From Sphingobacteriales bacterium (GTDB lineage: Bacteria > Bacteroidota > Bacteroidia > Chitinophagales > Chitinophagaceae): 14,396 bases of DNA. Made by a program: the position numbers and the translations under genes. The notes under the pieces are model-generated. The model made no database searches. It saw only the letters and a program-made list of their open reading frames with translations, and was not told the DNA's origin. This document shows, piece by piece, positions 7,945 through 14,396 of the stretch; the stretch's first letter is position 1, and each line of letters opens with the position of its first letter. The stretch lies in contig CANJEF010000005.1 of assembly GCA_947472965.1 (NCBI GenBank), positions 1 through 14,396 of the forward strand, written 5' to 3'.

Positions 7945-8643
7945 TCAATTCAATGCAAATTTCACAGCAACAGATAGTGTAATGCGAATTTTTTCAAAAT
8001 CAATCTGTGGTAGTTCAGTATTAAGTGCGTCTACAGCCATCATCCTGATTCCTTTTGGTTGGGCTACTTGAACAGCACCATCTGAATCATTGCTATAGTC
8101 GCTAATCAGCAATGCTGCACCAATTTTTTGTCCAATTGGAGACGTTAGTGCAATGGCCTTTTCTTTTGCATTTAGTATTGCAAGAGTTCTACAGACGTTT
8201 CTGATTTTCGTAATTTCACTATGAGCCACTTTTTCAATTTCAGCATTGCCAAATTTCAGTTCCTCGAGTTTCATAAATACCCTTGTTGCCATTATAGCAT
8301 CGCCTACTTTTAATTTATATTCCTTTTTCTTCAATACATCTGCTTGCTTTAATGCATGATATTGAAAGCTGCTTTGTAGGTTTGATGTTGTTAGGTCCTT
8401 CTCGGTTTTTATTCCGAGCGACTTAAGTCCTGCAACCAGCTTCTTTTCCATGTCCTCTAAAGAGACCCTGTCTTTTGTATCCGCTTCAGATAAAACGATA
8501 CGTATATAAATTTCATTGGGTGTAATAAGTGTGTCTGAAAATCCATTGACTTCCACATATGGAATATCTAAAAAACTTTTGTTCTGGGCAAACACATTGG
8601 ACGCAACACAAAATAACAGCGGTAAAAATAATTTGAATTTCAT
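7945..8643 (-). CDS. SIMPL-domain (DUF541) exported protein
   Basis: A 232-residue protein of the SIMPL/DUF541 family (relatives of E. coli YggE and the mammalian IRAK1-associated SIMPL protein). The family's biochemical role is poorly defined; E. coli YggE is linked to oxidative stress tolerance. A signal peptide is clear (MKFKLFLPLLFCVASNVFAQ). The domain begins with YVEVNGFSDTLITPNEIYIR, the usual opening of the family, and continues with a long helical region (LEDMEKKLVAGLKSLGIKT), a strand-rich middle, and the end IDFEKIRITLSVAVKFAL. Length is typical. It lies 105 bases downstream of the M28 peptidase gene on the same strand, so cotranscription is possible but not shown. An AGGAG lies 16 bases upstream of the ATG, too far for an ordinary ribosome-binding site. 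Periplasmic location is likely. Confidence 0.9.
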   Translation of the reverse strand: MKFKLFLPLLFCVASNVFAQNKSFLDIPYVEVNGFSDTLITPNEIYIRIVLSEADTKDRVSLEDMEKKLVAGLKSLGIKTEKDLTTSNLQSSFQYHALKQADVLKKKEYKLKVGDAIMATRVFMKLEELKFGNAEIEKVAHSEITKIRNVCRTLAILNAKEKAIALTSPIGQKIGAALLISDYSNDSDGAVQVAQPKGIRMMAVDALNTELPQIDFEKIRITLSVAVKFALN

Positions 8644-8748
8644 GTTAATCAGTTTATTGCTCCTAAGGTAATGGATGAATTCTTAAGAAGGTCCTAATTC
8701 TTTTTTGAAATAATTTATCTATAGCTTTTAAAAAATTCTCAGCTGAAT

Positions 8749-10032
8749 CTATTTCAATGTTGATGTATCTACACGGGTAGGAGTATCTTTTCCATCTACA
8801 ATGCCTTTTGCACTTAATGCAATAGCACGAATGATGGCAGTCATGTTCTCCATATCCAATGTTCCGATTTCATCACTTGCCTTGTGGTAATTGGGCTCAC
8901 TGTCCATCTTTGATGTTGATATTGTATGTGCCGGAACACCAAGCCTGGCAAGGGTTGCATTGTCCGACCTGTAAAAAAGATTTTGGTCAGGATAAGGATC
9001 AGGATAAAAATTGAATCCTGTTCCACCCAGGTTTTTCTGCAATAACGCACCCATATCGGTTTTTTCAAATCCGGTGATGTATGCACTGTTCTTTCCCCAC
9101 TTGCTTTCCGTGCCGATCATTTCTATATTGAACATGGCAACCACTTGATTGGGATTGAATTGTTGTGAAAAATATTGTGCACCATATCCACCTACTTCTT
9201 CAGCAGTGAAAGTTGTAAAAATTAATGTGCGTTCATTGTCATTCAACTCCTTGTAATATTTTGATAACATGATTACGGCAGTTGTACCTGCAGCATCATC
9301 ATTTGCACCATTGTAGATTGAATCGTTGTTCACCATCTTGTTGGAATTGATCCCTATGTGATCATAGTGCCCCGAAAAAATTACATACTCGTTTGGCTTG
9401 GATTTTCCAGGGATAATGCCTACCACATTGGCCAATGGCTGATTTGAAACCTCCTGTTTGATATCAAATTCAAAATTTGTTGGTGCTTCTGTTGTCATCA
9501 CCAATATGATGTCTGCATGGTTTGAAAAAATGGGACTATTCATTTGAGATAATCTTGCAAACAACTTGGCATTTGATGTGTCGGCAAATACAATCGTGTT
9601 TTTTTCAGCTCCCATTATTTTTCTGATCGACTGCATCAGGTTTTTATCCTTCCCAAAATTCAGTATTTCATATCCTGATTGATCATTGATCTGCAATTCA
9701 GCTTTCGGTGATATAACAATAATATTATTATTTTCAATCAGACTGTTATTGATTTTGCCTGTTTTTGAAATTGGTTTTCTCCCAACCATGAAAAACTGCT
9801 GAAGGTATGAATTCGACCCACTCCATTTTTGGAGTCCGTTTTTTTCAAACTCACTTGCTATAAAGGAAGCTGCTTTTTCTATTTCCGGACTGAATGTTTT
9901 TCTTCCTTTCATTTCATCTGCCGAAAGGATTCTTTCAATTCGTTCAGTTTCTTTCTGGTTGATAAGCTTGAGGGCTTTTTGTCCGAACGATGTAGTTGTA
10001 ATACAAAGGAGTAATGGCAGAAAAAATTTCAT
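8749..10032 (-). CDS. Secreted M28-family zinc metallopeptidase
   Basis: A 427-residue co-catalytic zinc peptidase, probably an aminopeptidase, with a signal peptide (MKFFLPLLLCITTTSFGQ). Candidate metal and catalytic residues are His222 in FSGHYDHIG, Asp245 in GANDDAAGT, Glu278/Glu279 in TAEEVGGYGA, Glu304 in FNIEMIG, and His383 in NYHKASDEIG. The position that is often Asp in M28 enzymes is Glu here (NIEMIG), a conservative change. The SDNATLARLGVPAHTIST segment is typical of the family. Residues ~90-190 form an insert before the catalytic core, as in PA-domain-bearing relatives, though I cannot prove a PA fold. The gene starts 24 bases after the stop of the ATP-grasp-SET gene, close enough for one transcript. 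The protein is exported, so a direct role in the upstream cytoplasmic chemistry would need a secreted product; it may simply be a nutritional peptidase. Confidence 0.9.
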   Translation of the reverse strand: MKFFLPLLLCITTTSFGQKALKLINQKETERIERILSADEMKGRKTFSPEIEKAASFIASEFEKNGLQKWSGSNSYLQQFFMVGRKPISKTGKINNSLIENNNIIVISPKAELQINDQSGYEILNFGKDKNLMQSIRKIMGAEKNTIVFADTSNAKLFARLSQMNSPIFSNHADIILVMTTEAPTNFEFDIKQEVSNQPLANVVGIIPGKSKPNEYVIFSGHYDHIGINSNKMVNNDSIYNGANDDAAGTTAVIMLSKYYKELNDNERTLIFTTFTAEEVGGYGAQYFSQQFNPNQVVAMFNIEMIGTESKWGKNSAYITGFEKTDMGALLQKNLGGTGFNFYPDPYPDQNLFYRSDNATLARLGVPAHTISTSKMDSEPNYHKASDEIGTLDMENMTAIIRAIALSAKGIVDGKDTPTRVDTSTLK

Positions 10033-10056
10033 TGTAAAAATTTATGGTTGATGATT

Positions 10057-11442
10057 TTAATTTGCTTTGATCAGTCCCCTGCATTTGGCTGATCCACACT
10101 TACATTCAAAGGGCTCCATTTCTTTATCAAGAAAAGTTGCATAATCGAATGTAAGTTCTTCCCCAATATAGATGTTTTTTAATGCAATTGTGTTTAAACC
10201 ATCAAATGCTGTATTGGGTTCACAGCTGTGATTTTGTGGTGCCCAATCACCGGGTTCCTCATCCCATATTGCAAAAACAGCATCACTGATTGGATATGCG
10301 TATCTTCTGAAGTTTAGTTTCTCCTCTTCACTCCAATAGGTATCAACGTATTTTTTTGTAACGATGCGATGAGCCCTTTCTTCACCGCGGTAGATAATCT
10401 CACCTTCTTTTATAATTCTAGTGGCATAAATGCCGTAGCCCGCTATCGAATTACCTTTCATGGCATAGGGCTTTTGTTTTCTCTTATGCCTTTCTATTCC
10501 TTCTTCAATGATGTGTTTTAAAAATCCGCTTTTGCCAATGCCATCATAATTCAAAATGAAATCGGCTGATCCTTCCAAACCTTCGGAATAAAAAACAGAA
10601 CAAGTAAAATTAATTTCAAGAAAAAACAGCTCTCCCTTTTCATTCATTCTGAAATCGAGTCGCGCATATCCCTTTCCACTGAAGCAGTTGAATATTTTTT
10701 CAGCATTTTTTCTCAACTCAGTTTCAATTCTTGTATCATCACAAGGGATATTTGCTCCGGGGTGTAGTTCAGATGTTTTTAGGGAATATGTTTTGAATTG
10801 AAATCCTTCGGGGAAAATATATTCTAGGGGTTTGAAACTTATGCAACCTTTGCCTGCTGGTTTAGCGGCAACCAATACTGTGAATTCCCTTCCTTCAATA
10901 TATTCTTCTACCAGCAATTCGGGATATTCATTTAGCAGGGATGAAACTTTGTCAAGTAGTTCTTGCTTGTTGTTTACGCATGAGGCATGGTCTATACCAA
11001 GACTATCTCCTGCTTTTGCAGGTTTTACGAACAAGGGGAACGATTCATTTATTTTTTCAATATCATCCAGTGATTTCACCAAATGGTATGAAGGTGTTTG
11101 AACACCTTCACAATACGCAACATACTTCATCAACTCTTTAGGTGGGTCGTAAAGGTTTGCGGTTGGACCGGTATAAGGCAGGTTCAACAGATCAAGTGTA
11201 TAAATAACATCAATCGAAGGCACTTCCCATTCAAGATAACCTTCGCAAAGGTTTACAAAAATATCATAGTGCTGATTCTTTAATGCAAGGAGTTGTTTGT
11301 ACGTGGTGAGTTTGTTGATGAGTACATGATCAACTTGTGCCTCTGGGAGAAGGGAGGATAGGTTTCTAGTTGGGTCGTAATATTGATAATCAACATTCGA
11401 GGTGGAGTAATCCGGTTGAAGCACACATACTTTTAGTCCCAT
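10057..11442 (-). CDS. ATP-grasp ligase fused to a SET methyltransferase domain
   Basis: A 461-residue fusion. Residues ~1-320 form a D-Ala-D-Ala-ligase-like ATP-grasp enzyme: NLCEG (64-68) in the N-terminal fold, nucleotide-binding Lys140 in FVKPAKAGDSLGI, VEEYIEGREFTVLV (178-191), and metal-binding ARLDFR (Asp263) and FLEINFTC (Glu276, Asn278). The usual N-x-x-P-G loop of Ddl is replaced by NFTCS. Residues ~325-461 form a SET domain: GYGIYATRIIKEGEIIYRG, NHSCEPN (404-410), GEELTFDY (427-434), and a post-SET CKCGSAKCRG. Cys407, 447, 449 and 454 would complete the post-SET zinc site. The domain looks catalytically intact. The predicted chemistry is ATP-driven amide formation plus S-adenosylmethionine-dependent methylation of a lysine or amine; substrates are unknown. 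The start overlaps the preceding ATP-grasp gene by 10 bases, implying translational coupling. There is no signal peptide, so it is cytoplasmic. Confidence 0.9.
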   Translation of the reverse strand: MGLKVCVLQPDYSTSNVDYQYYDPTRNLSSLLPEAQVDHVLINKLTTYKQLLALKNQHYDIFVNLCEGYLEWEVPSIDVIYTLDLLNLPYTGPTANLYDPPKELMKYVAYCEGVQTPSYHLVKSLDDIEKINESFPLFVKPAKAGDSLGIDHASCVNNKQELLDKVSSLLNEYPELLVEEYIEGREFTVLVAAKPAGKGCISFKPLEYIFPEGFQFKTYSLKTSELHPGANIPCDDTRIETELRKNAEKIFNCFSGKGYARLDFRMNEKGELFFLEINFTCSVFYSEGLEGSADFILNYDGIGKSGFLKHIIEEGIERHKRKQKPYAMKGNSIAGYGIYATRIIKEGEIIYRGEERAHRIVTKKYVDTYWSEEEKLNFRRYAYPISDAVFAIWDEEPGDWAPQNHSCEPNTAFDGLNTIALKNIYIGEELTFDYATFLDKEMEPFECKCGSAKCRGLIKAN

Positions 11443-12581
11443 TTGGTGGCTTTTCTGATGAATGCATCCTGCAGGATTTCTGTGATGAGTTCTGTGAAAC
11501 TGGTGTTGTTGGCTTTGAGTATTGCACCTATTGAAGTATAGTCTTCATCTTCACTCAGTCCGCATTGTGCATTCACTTCAAGTATAAAGAGGCGTTGCGT
11601 TTTTTCATCCATGCGAATATCAACCCTTGTGTATCCTGTTCCTCCAACAGATTTGTAGGCTGCAAGACTTAATTCTTGTATGGCAATGGCGAGTTTATCT
11701 TCTACTTTTTTATAGTCATAAAAATTACCTTCACCTGGCATGGGTGTCTCATCTTCATATATTTCCCAGAGCCGATCGAAAGAAAGAAATTTTTCATTGT
11801 CGGGAAGAGATTCATGAAAAACACGTTCAACCGGTTTATATACTTTGCACATCTCAGGAAATTTTGAGGAACCTGAAATCAAGGTCGTGAATTCTCTTCC
11901 TGTAATATATTGTTCTGCAACGATGCCGTCTATTGATAGGTTCCAGCCACGGTATCCTTCAAACATTAACTTAACCTGGTGTTCGAGTGTCTTTTTATCT
12001 TCAACAACGTTTTTGATTCCAACTCCCATGCTTCCACCGGATACGGATGGCTTTAAGATGATTGGTGAACCAATTTCCTTGAAAATGCCATTGATCTTGT
12101 GGTCTTTTGAAGGGATGCTTTCCCATCTGGCAGTTGCAACGCCAGCATCATCGAATGCTTTTTTCATGGGAACCTTCGATGTAGTGATTCTATAGAAGTA
12201 TTCATCAGATCCTGTATAGATCAGGTCTTTTTCATCAAGTTTTTTAACTACTGAAATTCCGGGAGTTCCATTGATTTCATCGCCATCACAGAGGTTTAGT
12301 ACAACAGGCAATTTGCCGGATATTTTTTTTTCATCTGCGATCTTGTCTATGATTTCATTGAAGTCGAGCATGGTCACTGGCTGCCATTTCCAGGAAATAC
12401 TCAGCTCTTGAAACGTTTTTGTGTATTCTGCTATGCTTTGGGAAAAATCGTAATAATAGTTGATGTTATCGTCTGAAGCCTCGAGATAGGGTGCGAGCAC
12501 ATGAACAAAAATTTCGTTTGTGGGGATTGGGGCAAATTGACAGGAAGCTGGAAAGATATCTTTTTGCTGATCAATTGGCAT
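11433..12581 (-). CDS. D-Ala-D-Ala-ligase-like ATP-grasp enzyme
   Basis: A 382-residue cytoplasmic ATP-grasp ligase, paralogous to the N-terminal part of the next gene. Visible features are NLCDGDE (96-102), nucleotide-binding Lys177 in IILKPSVSGGSMGVGI, VAEQYITGREFTTLI (221-235), metal-binding TRVDIR (Asp321) and FILEVNAQCGLSEDEDYTS (Glu335, Asn337, Cys340). As in its partner, the Ddl N-x-x-P-G loop is lost and a Cys sits three residues after the Asn, so the substrate is unlikely to be D-Ala-D-Ala. True Ddl enzymes run ~310-370 residues; this one has extra N-terminal sequence (~1-60). Such enzymes activate a carboxylate as acyl-phosphate and join it to an amine. The stop codon lies inside the start region of the ATP-grasp-SET gene. 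The upstream gap of 208 bases to the IDO-like gene contains no gene I can support. The start codon lies in a small palindrome. Confidence 0.88.
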   Translation of the reverse strand: MPIDQQKDIFPASCQFAPIPTNEIFVHVLAPYLEASDDNINYYYDFSQSIAEYTKTFQELSISWKWQPVTMLDFNEIIDKIADEKKISGKLPVVLNLCDGDEINGTPGISVVKKLDEKDLIYTGSDEYFYRITTSKVPMKKAFDDAGVATARWESIPSKDHKINGIFKEIGSPIILKPSVSGGSMGVGIKNVVEDKKTLEHQVKLMFEGYRGWNLSIDGIVAEQYITGREFTTLISGSSKFPEMCKVYKPVERVFHESLPDNEKFLSFDRLWEIYEDETPMPGEGNFYDYKKVEDKLAIAIQELSLAAYKSVGGTGYTRVDIRMDEKTQRLFILEVNAQCGLSEDEDYTSIGAILKANNTSFTELITEILQDAFIRKATKWD

Positions 12582-12597
12582 ACATAAAAGTATGTAT
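12580..12597. promoter_or_regulatory. Palindrome overlapping the ATP-grasp start codon
   Basis: ATACATA (12580-12586) and TATGTAT (12591-12597) form a perfect 7-bp inverted repeat with a 4-base spacer. On the minus-strand message the stem includes the first bases of the ATG (12581-12579). It could be an operator half-site pair or a weak start-masking hairpin; being all A/T except one pair, it could also be chance. Confidence 0.35.
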
Positions 12598-12789
12598 TAA
12601 TTCAGTTTTTATTCCGATCAATAATGAACAAATATCCACATTTGAATAGCATGAATATATGCGGTTCTTAACTTCTGAAAAACGAGGCCTATGCTTTGTT
12701 TTGTATGTTCAAAAATTGCTATCAATTTGGAGGGGGGAGACTAATGAATAGGTTGCTGTTGGAAGTAACAAATTGGAGCCCATCCGCAT

Positions 12790-14226
12790 CTACTTTTTCC
12801 CTTCATCTTCCAAGCCATAATTTTTATTCAGCTCGAACACTTTTTCTGGTGAGAATTGCTGTTCTTTCACCAATTCGAGTTGTTCCTCCAGTAATTGTCT
12901 TTTTTGCTCAAGTGTTTGCTTATTAGTAGTGAATATATTTTTTCCATGTTCACCCATGTTTTGATTCAATTCCTCGATCAAATTGATTGTATCTTCCATT
13001 TGAAACATCACTGATTTCAATTGGTTTGGAAGCCAGCTGGTGATGGGTGTTCCCCCGGTTGCCTTTGCATAGGGGGTATTGGCCATGATGTATTTCTGTA
13101 CAAATTGCCAATGTCCATTTCTAAAGTGATAGATTTCTTCAAGAATGCCAAGCAATCGGCAAAGTCCTTCGGCATTTTTATTTTTGAATAATATTCCAAT
13201 GAGGCCTTTTTCATCAATGGAATTCACCGACTCTTCAAGGTCAATGAAAAAATGCTGTATACACTTTGGTCTGTATGTTCTTAGGTCGAGCAGATACTTG
13301 GTGAGTTCATTCTTAGGATAATATCGTGTCACTCCAGAAAAGATATCTTCCATTGGAATGATGTCATCTTGTGCTCCGGTTTGTCCACGGAATTGTTTTG
13401 GTTCGTCCCAAACGCCTGTATAGGTTACACCATCACCGAATAATTCTTCGTTCCCTTTTACGCCCATGATAAAAATGCGGAAGTCGTTGTAATGCTGCCA
13501 GCGCGATGCTTTCCACATTTCCCTTCTTCTTGCATTCATGTGCAGCATTGTTTGGTGATTCTTGTCAAGCCACTCTGTTGCTGCTGACTGGTCGTTTTCA
13601 TTCAATGCCTTGAGGGTATGGTAAACTGATCCAACAAGATCTGGTGAATGTTGGTTTATGTCAACATGCAACATAATAAAACCCACTTCATCAGGTTGTC
13701 CTGAAAACCTTACACACATATCAAGGTTGGTCCATTCCAATCCAAGTGCATGGTCTTTTTTTCTGAAGTTGCCCAATGCATAGGCATAGTGGTAGTCCAT
13801 CCATGGGTATACGTCGAGTTTTTCAGCCACTTCACAAAAGGGTTGAGCAATTTGTTGAGGCAATACATTTCGGGCTTTACCATAGTTGCCAGTATTTCGG
13901 TAGTGCTGAAAGGCTGTCTCAAGGGTGTATGCAGAGGTGAGAAAGCTATAACCGCGGAACAATGCTTGTATGATTCGTACATCATATTCTTTGTTCACAT
14001 GTTCAATGAGGTTCGGTAGTGCATCGACTGCTTCTGCAATCGCATTGGGTGTATTAAGGAGACCGAATTTATCTTCGCCCAATACAACTGGCATCTGATC
14101 CAGCAGTTTTTGTAATGGCATATAGGGTTCGGGCAATGTTTCAAGTGGCAGGGCTGCAGGGAGGAATCCGTATTCAGGACTTACATCAAAAAAATCATCT
14201 GAGTAGTTGGACTTCAAGTATGGCAT
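12790..14226 (-). CDS. Indoleamine 2,3-dioxygenase-like haem protein
   Basis: A 478-residue cytoplasmic protein of the indoleamine 2,3-dioxygenase (IDO) family, whose known members open the indole ring of tryptophan or related indoles using haem and O2, giving N-formylkynurenine. Family landmarks in order: PFCEVAEKLDV (129-139), ALGNFRKKD (150-158), LEWTNLDM (163-170), FRIFIMGVKGN (249-259), TYTGVWDEPKQFRGQTGAQ (268-286), and GHWQFVQKYIM (371-381) with His372 as proximal haem ligand. ATGGTP (389-394) matches the flexible GTGGT loop. Aligned from memory with human IDO1, Arg231 is kept as Arg250, but Phe226 and Phe227 become His245 and Tyr246, so the pocket and possibly the reaction differ. The tail (~405-478) adds a charged coiled-coil-like stretch (QTLEQKRQLLEEQLELVKEQ). 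It starts 41 bases after an upstream membrane-protein gene and precedes the ATP-grasp pair by 208 bases. Exact substrate unknown. Confidence 0.88.
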   Translation of the reverse strand: MPYLKSNYSDDFFDVSPEYGFLPAALPLETLPEPYMPLQKLLDQMPVVLGEDKFGLLNTPNAIAEAVDALPNLIEHVNKEYDVRIIQALFRGYSFLTSAYTLETAFQHYRNTGNYGKARNVLPQQIAQPFCEVAEKLDVYPWMDYHYAYALGNFRKKDHALGLEWTNLDMCVRFSGQPDEVGFIMLHVDINQHSPDLVGSVYHTLKALNENDQSAATEWLDKNHQTMLHMNARRREMWKASRWQHYNDFRIFIMGVKGNEELFGDGVTYTGVWDEPKQFRGQTGAQDDIIPMEDIFSGVTRYYPKNELTKYLLDLRTYRPKCIQHFFIDLEESVNSIDEKGLIGILFKNKNAEGLCRLLGILEEIYHFRNGHWQFVQKYIMANTPYAKATGGTPITSWLPNQLKSVMFQMEDTINLIEELNQNMGEHGKNIFTTNKQTLEQKRQLLEEQLELVKEQQFSPEKVFELNKNYGLEDEGKK

Positions 14227-14267
14227 GCAATTGTTTGTTGTAAGATAGAGATAATAGTGTCAATTTT

Positions 14268-14396
14268 TTATAAAAAAAAATTCCCCAAATATACCAAGCC
14301 AAAAGCAATCAGGATCAAGCATGCCAGTATCAATGCGATTCGTGGGATACCCGGAAGCTGTAATTTATTTTTAATGAAGACAAATAAAAATCCGCA
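14268..14396 (-). CDS. C-terminal end of a membrane protein, cut by window edge
   Basis: The frame is open from the window edge to TAA at 14270-14268, giving 42 residues without a start. The visible end, KLQLPGIPRI followed by ALILACLILIAFGLVYLGNF, has a good transmembrane helix near the C-terminus. Membrane-like composition through the whole stretch argues for a real gene end, but the fragment is too short for a family call. A run of nine T on the coding strand encodes the last residues (FFL) and could be slippage-prone. The IDO-like gene begins 41 bases downstream, so the two may share a transcript. Confidence 0.5.
   Translation of the reverse strand, partial: CGFLFVFIKNKLQLPGIPRIALILACLILIAFGLVYLGNFFL

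Noticed and set aside
11433..12581. Housekeeping D-Ala-D-Ala ligase (ddl)
   Set aside because: The N-x-x-P-G loop is replaced, the N-terminus is extended, and the gene is paired with a SET-fused paralogue rather than cell-wall genes.
12696..12926. Small plus-strand open frame between the IDO-like and ATP-grasp genes
   Set aside because: More than half lies inside the IDO-like gene on the other strand and the peptide has no recognisable feature, despite the purine-rich GGAGGGGGG near 12730.

Overview
The window looks like chromosomal DNA of a Bacteroidota bacterium, most likely near the Chitinophagaceae/Sphingobacteriales. The grounds are low to moderate G+C, almost no Shine-Dalgarno sequences, A-rich leaders before start codons, a type IX secretion (T9SS) C-terminal sorting domain, and families common in that phylum. 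The exact taxon cannot be read from the sequence.

Layout. (1) 1-1604, + strand: the C-terminal three quarters of catalase-peroxidase KatG, cut by the window edge. (2) 1700-3343, + strand: a 547-residue cysteine-free protein whose first ~95 residues resemble the N-terminal segment of proteins linked to extracellular contractile injection systems (eCIS), but with no DUF4157 protease motif. (3) 3344-3533: a convergent intergenic region with small repeats and a strong hairpin. (4) 7554-3534, - strand: four tightly spaced genes for exported proteins, read as a T9SS-sorted protein followed by three small phage-tail-fibre-like proteins that share modules. (5) 7555-7944: hairpin-rich intergenic DNA, a terminator and tRNA-Leu(CAG). 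(6) 8643-7945 and 10032-8749, - strand: a SIMPL-domain (DUF541) exported protein and a secreted M28 metallopeptidase. (7) 14226-10057, - strand: the most unusual part. It holds an indoleamine 2,3-dioxygenase (IDO)-like haem protein, a D-Ala-D-Ala-ligase-like ATP-grasp enzyme, and a second ATP-grasp enzyme fused to a complete SET methyltransferase domain with post-SET cysteines. The two ATP-grasp genes overlap by 10 bases. (8) 14396-14268, - strand: the end of a gene for a membrane protein, just upstream of the IDO-like gene.

How the genes may work together. The IDO-like protein, the two ATP-grasp ligases and the SET domain look like a small biosynthetic or modification cassette: aromatic ring oxidation, two amide/peptide-forming steps and a lysine or amine methylation. 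The M28 peptidase starts 24 bases downstream and may be cotranscribed, but it is exported and may be unrelated. The product and substrates are not readable from the sequence. The four-gene operon probably makes cell-surface or secreted structural proteins. The protein at 1700-3343 could be a cargo or accessory of an injection system encoded elsewhere; no eCIS structural gene is visible here.
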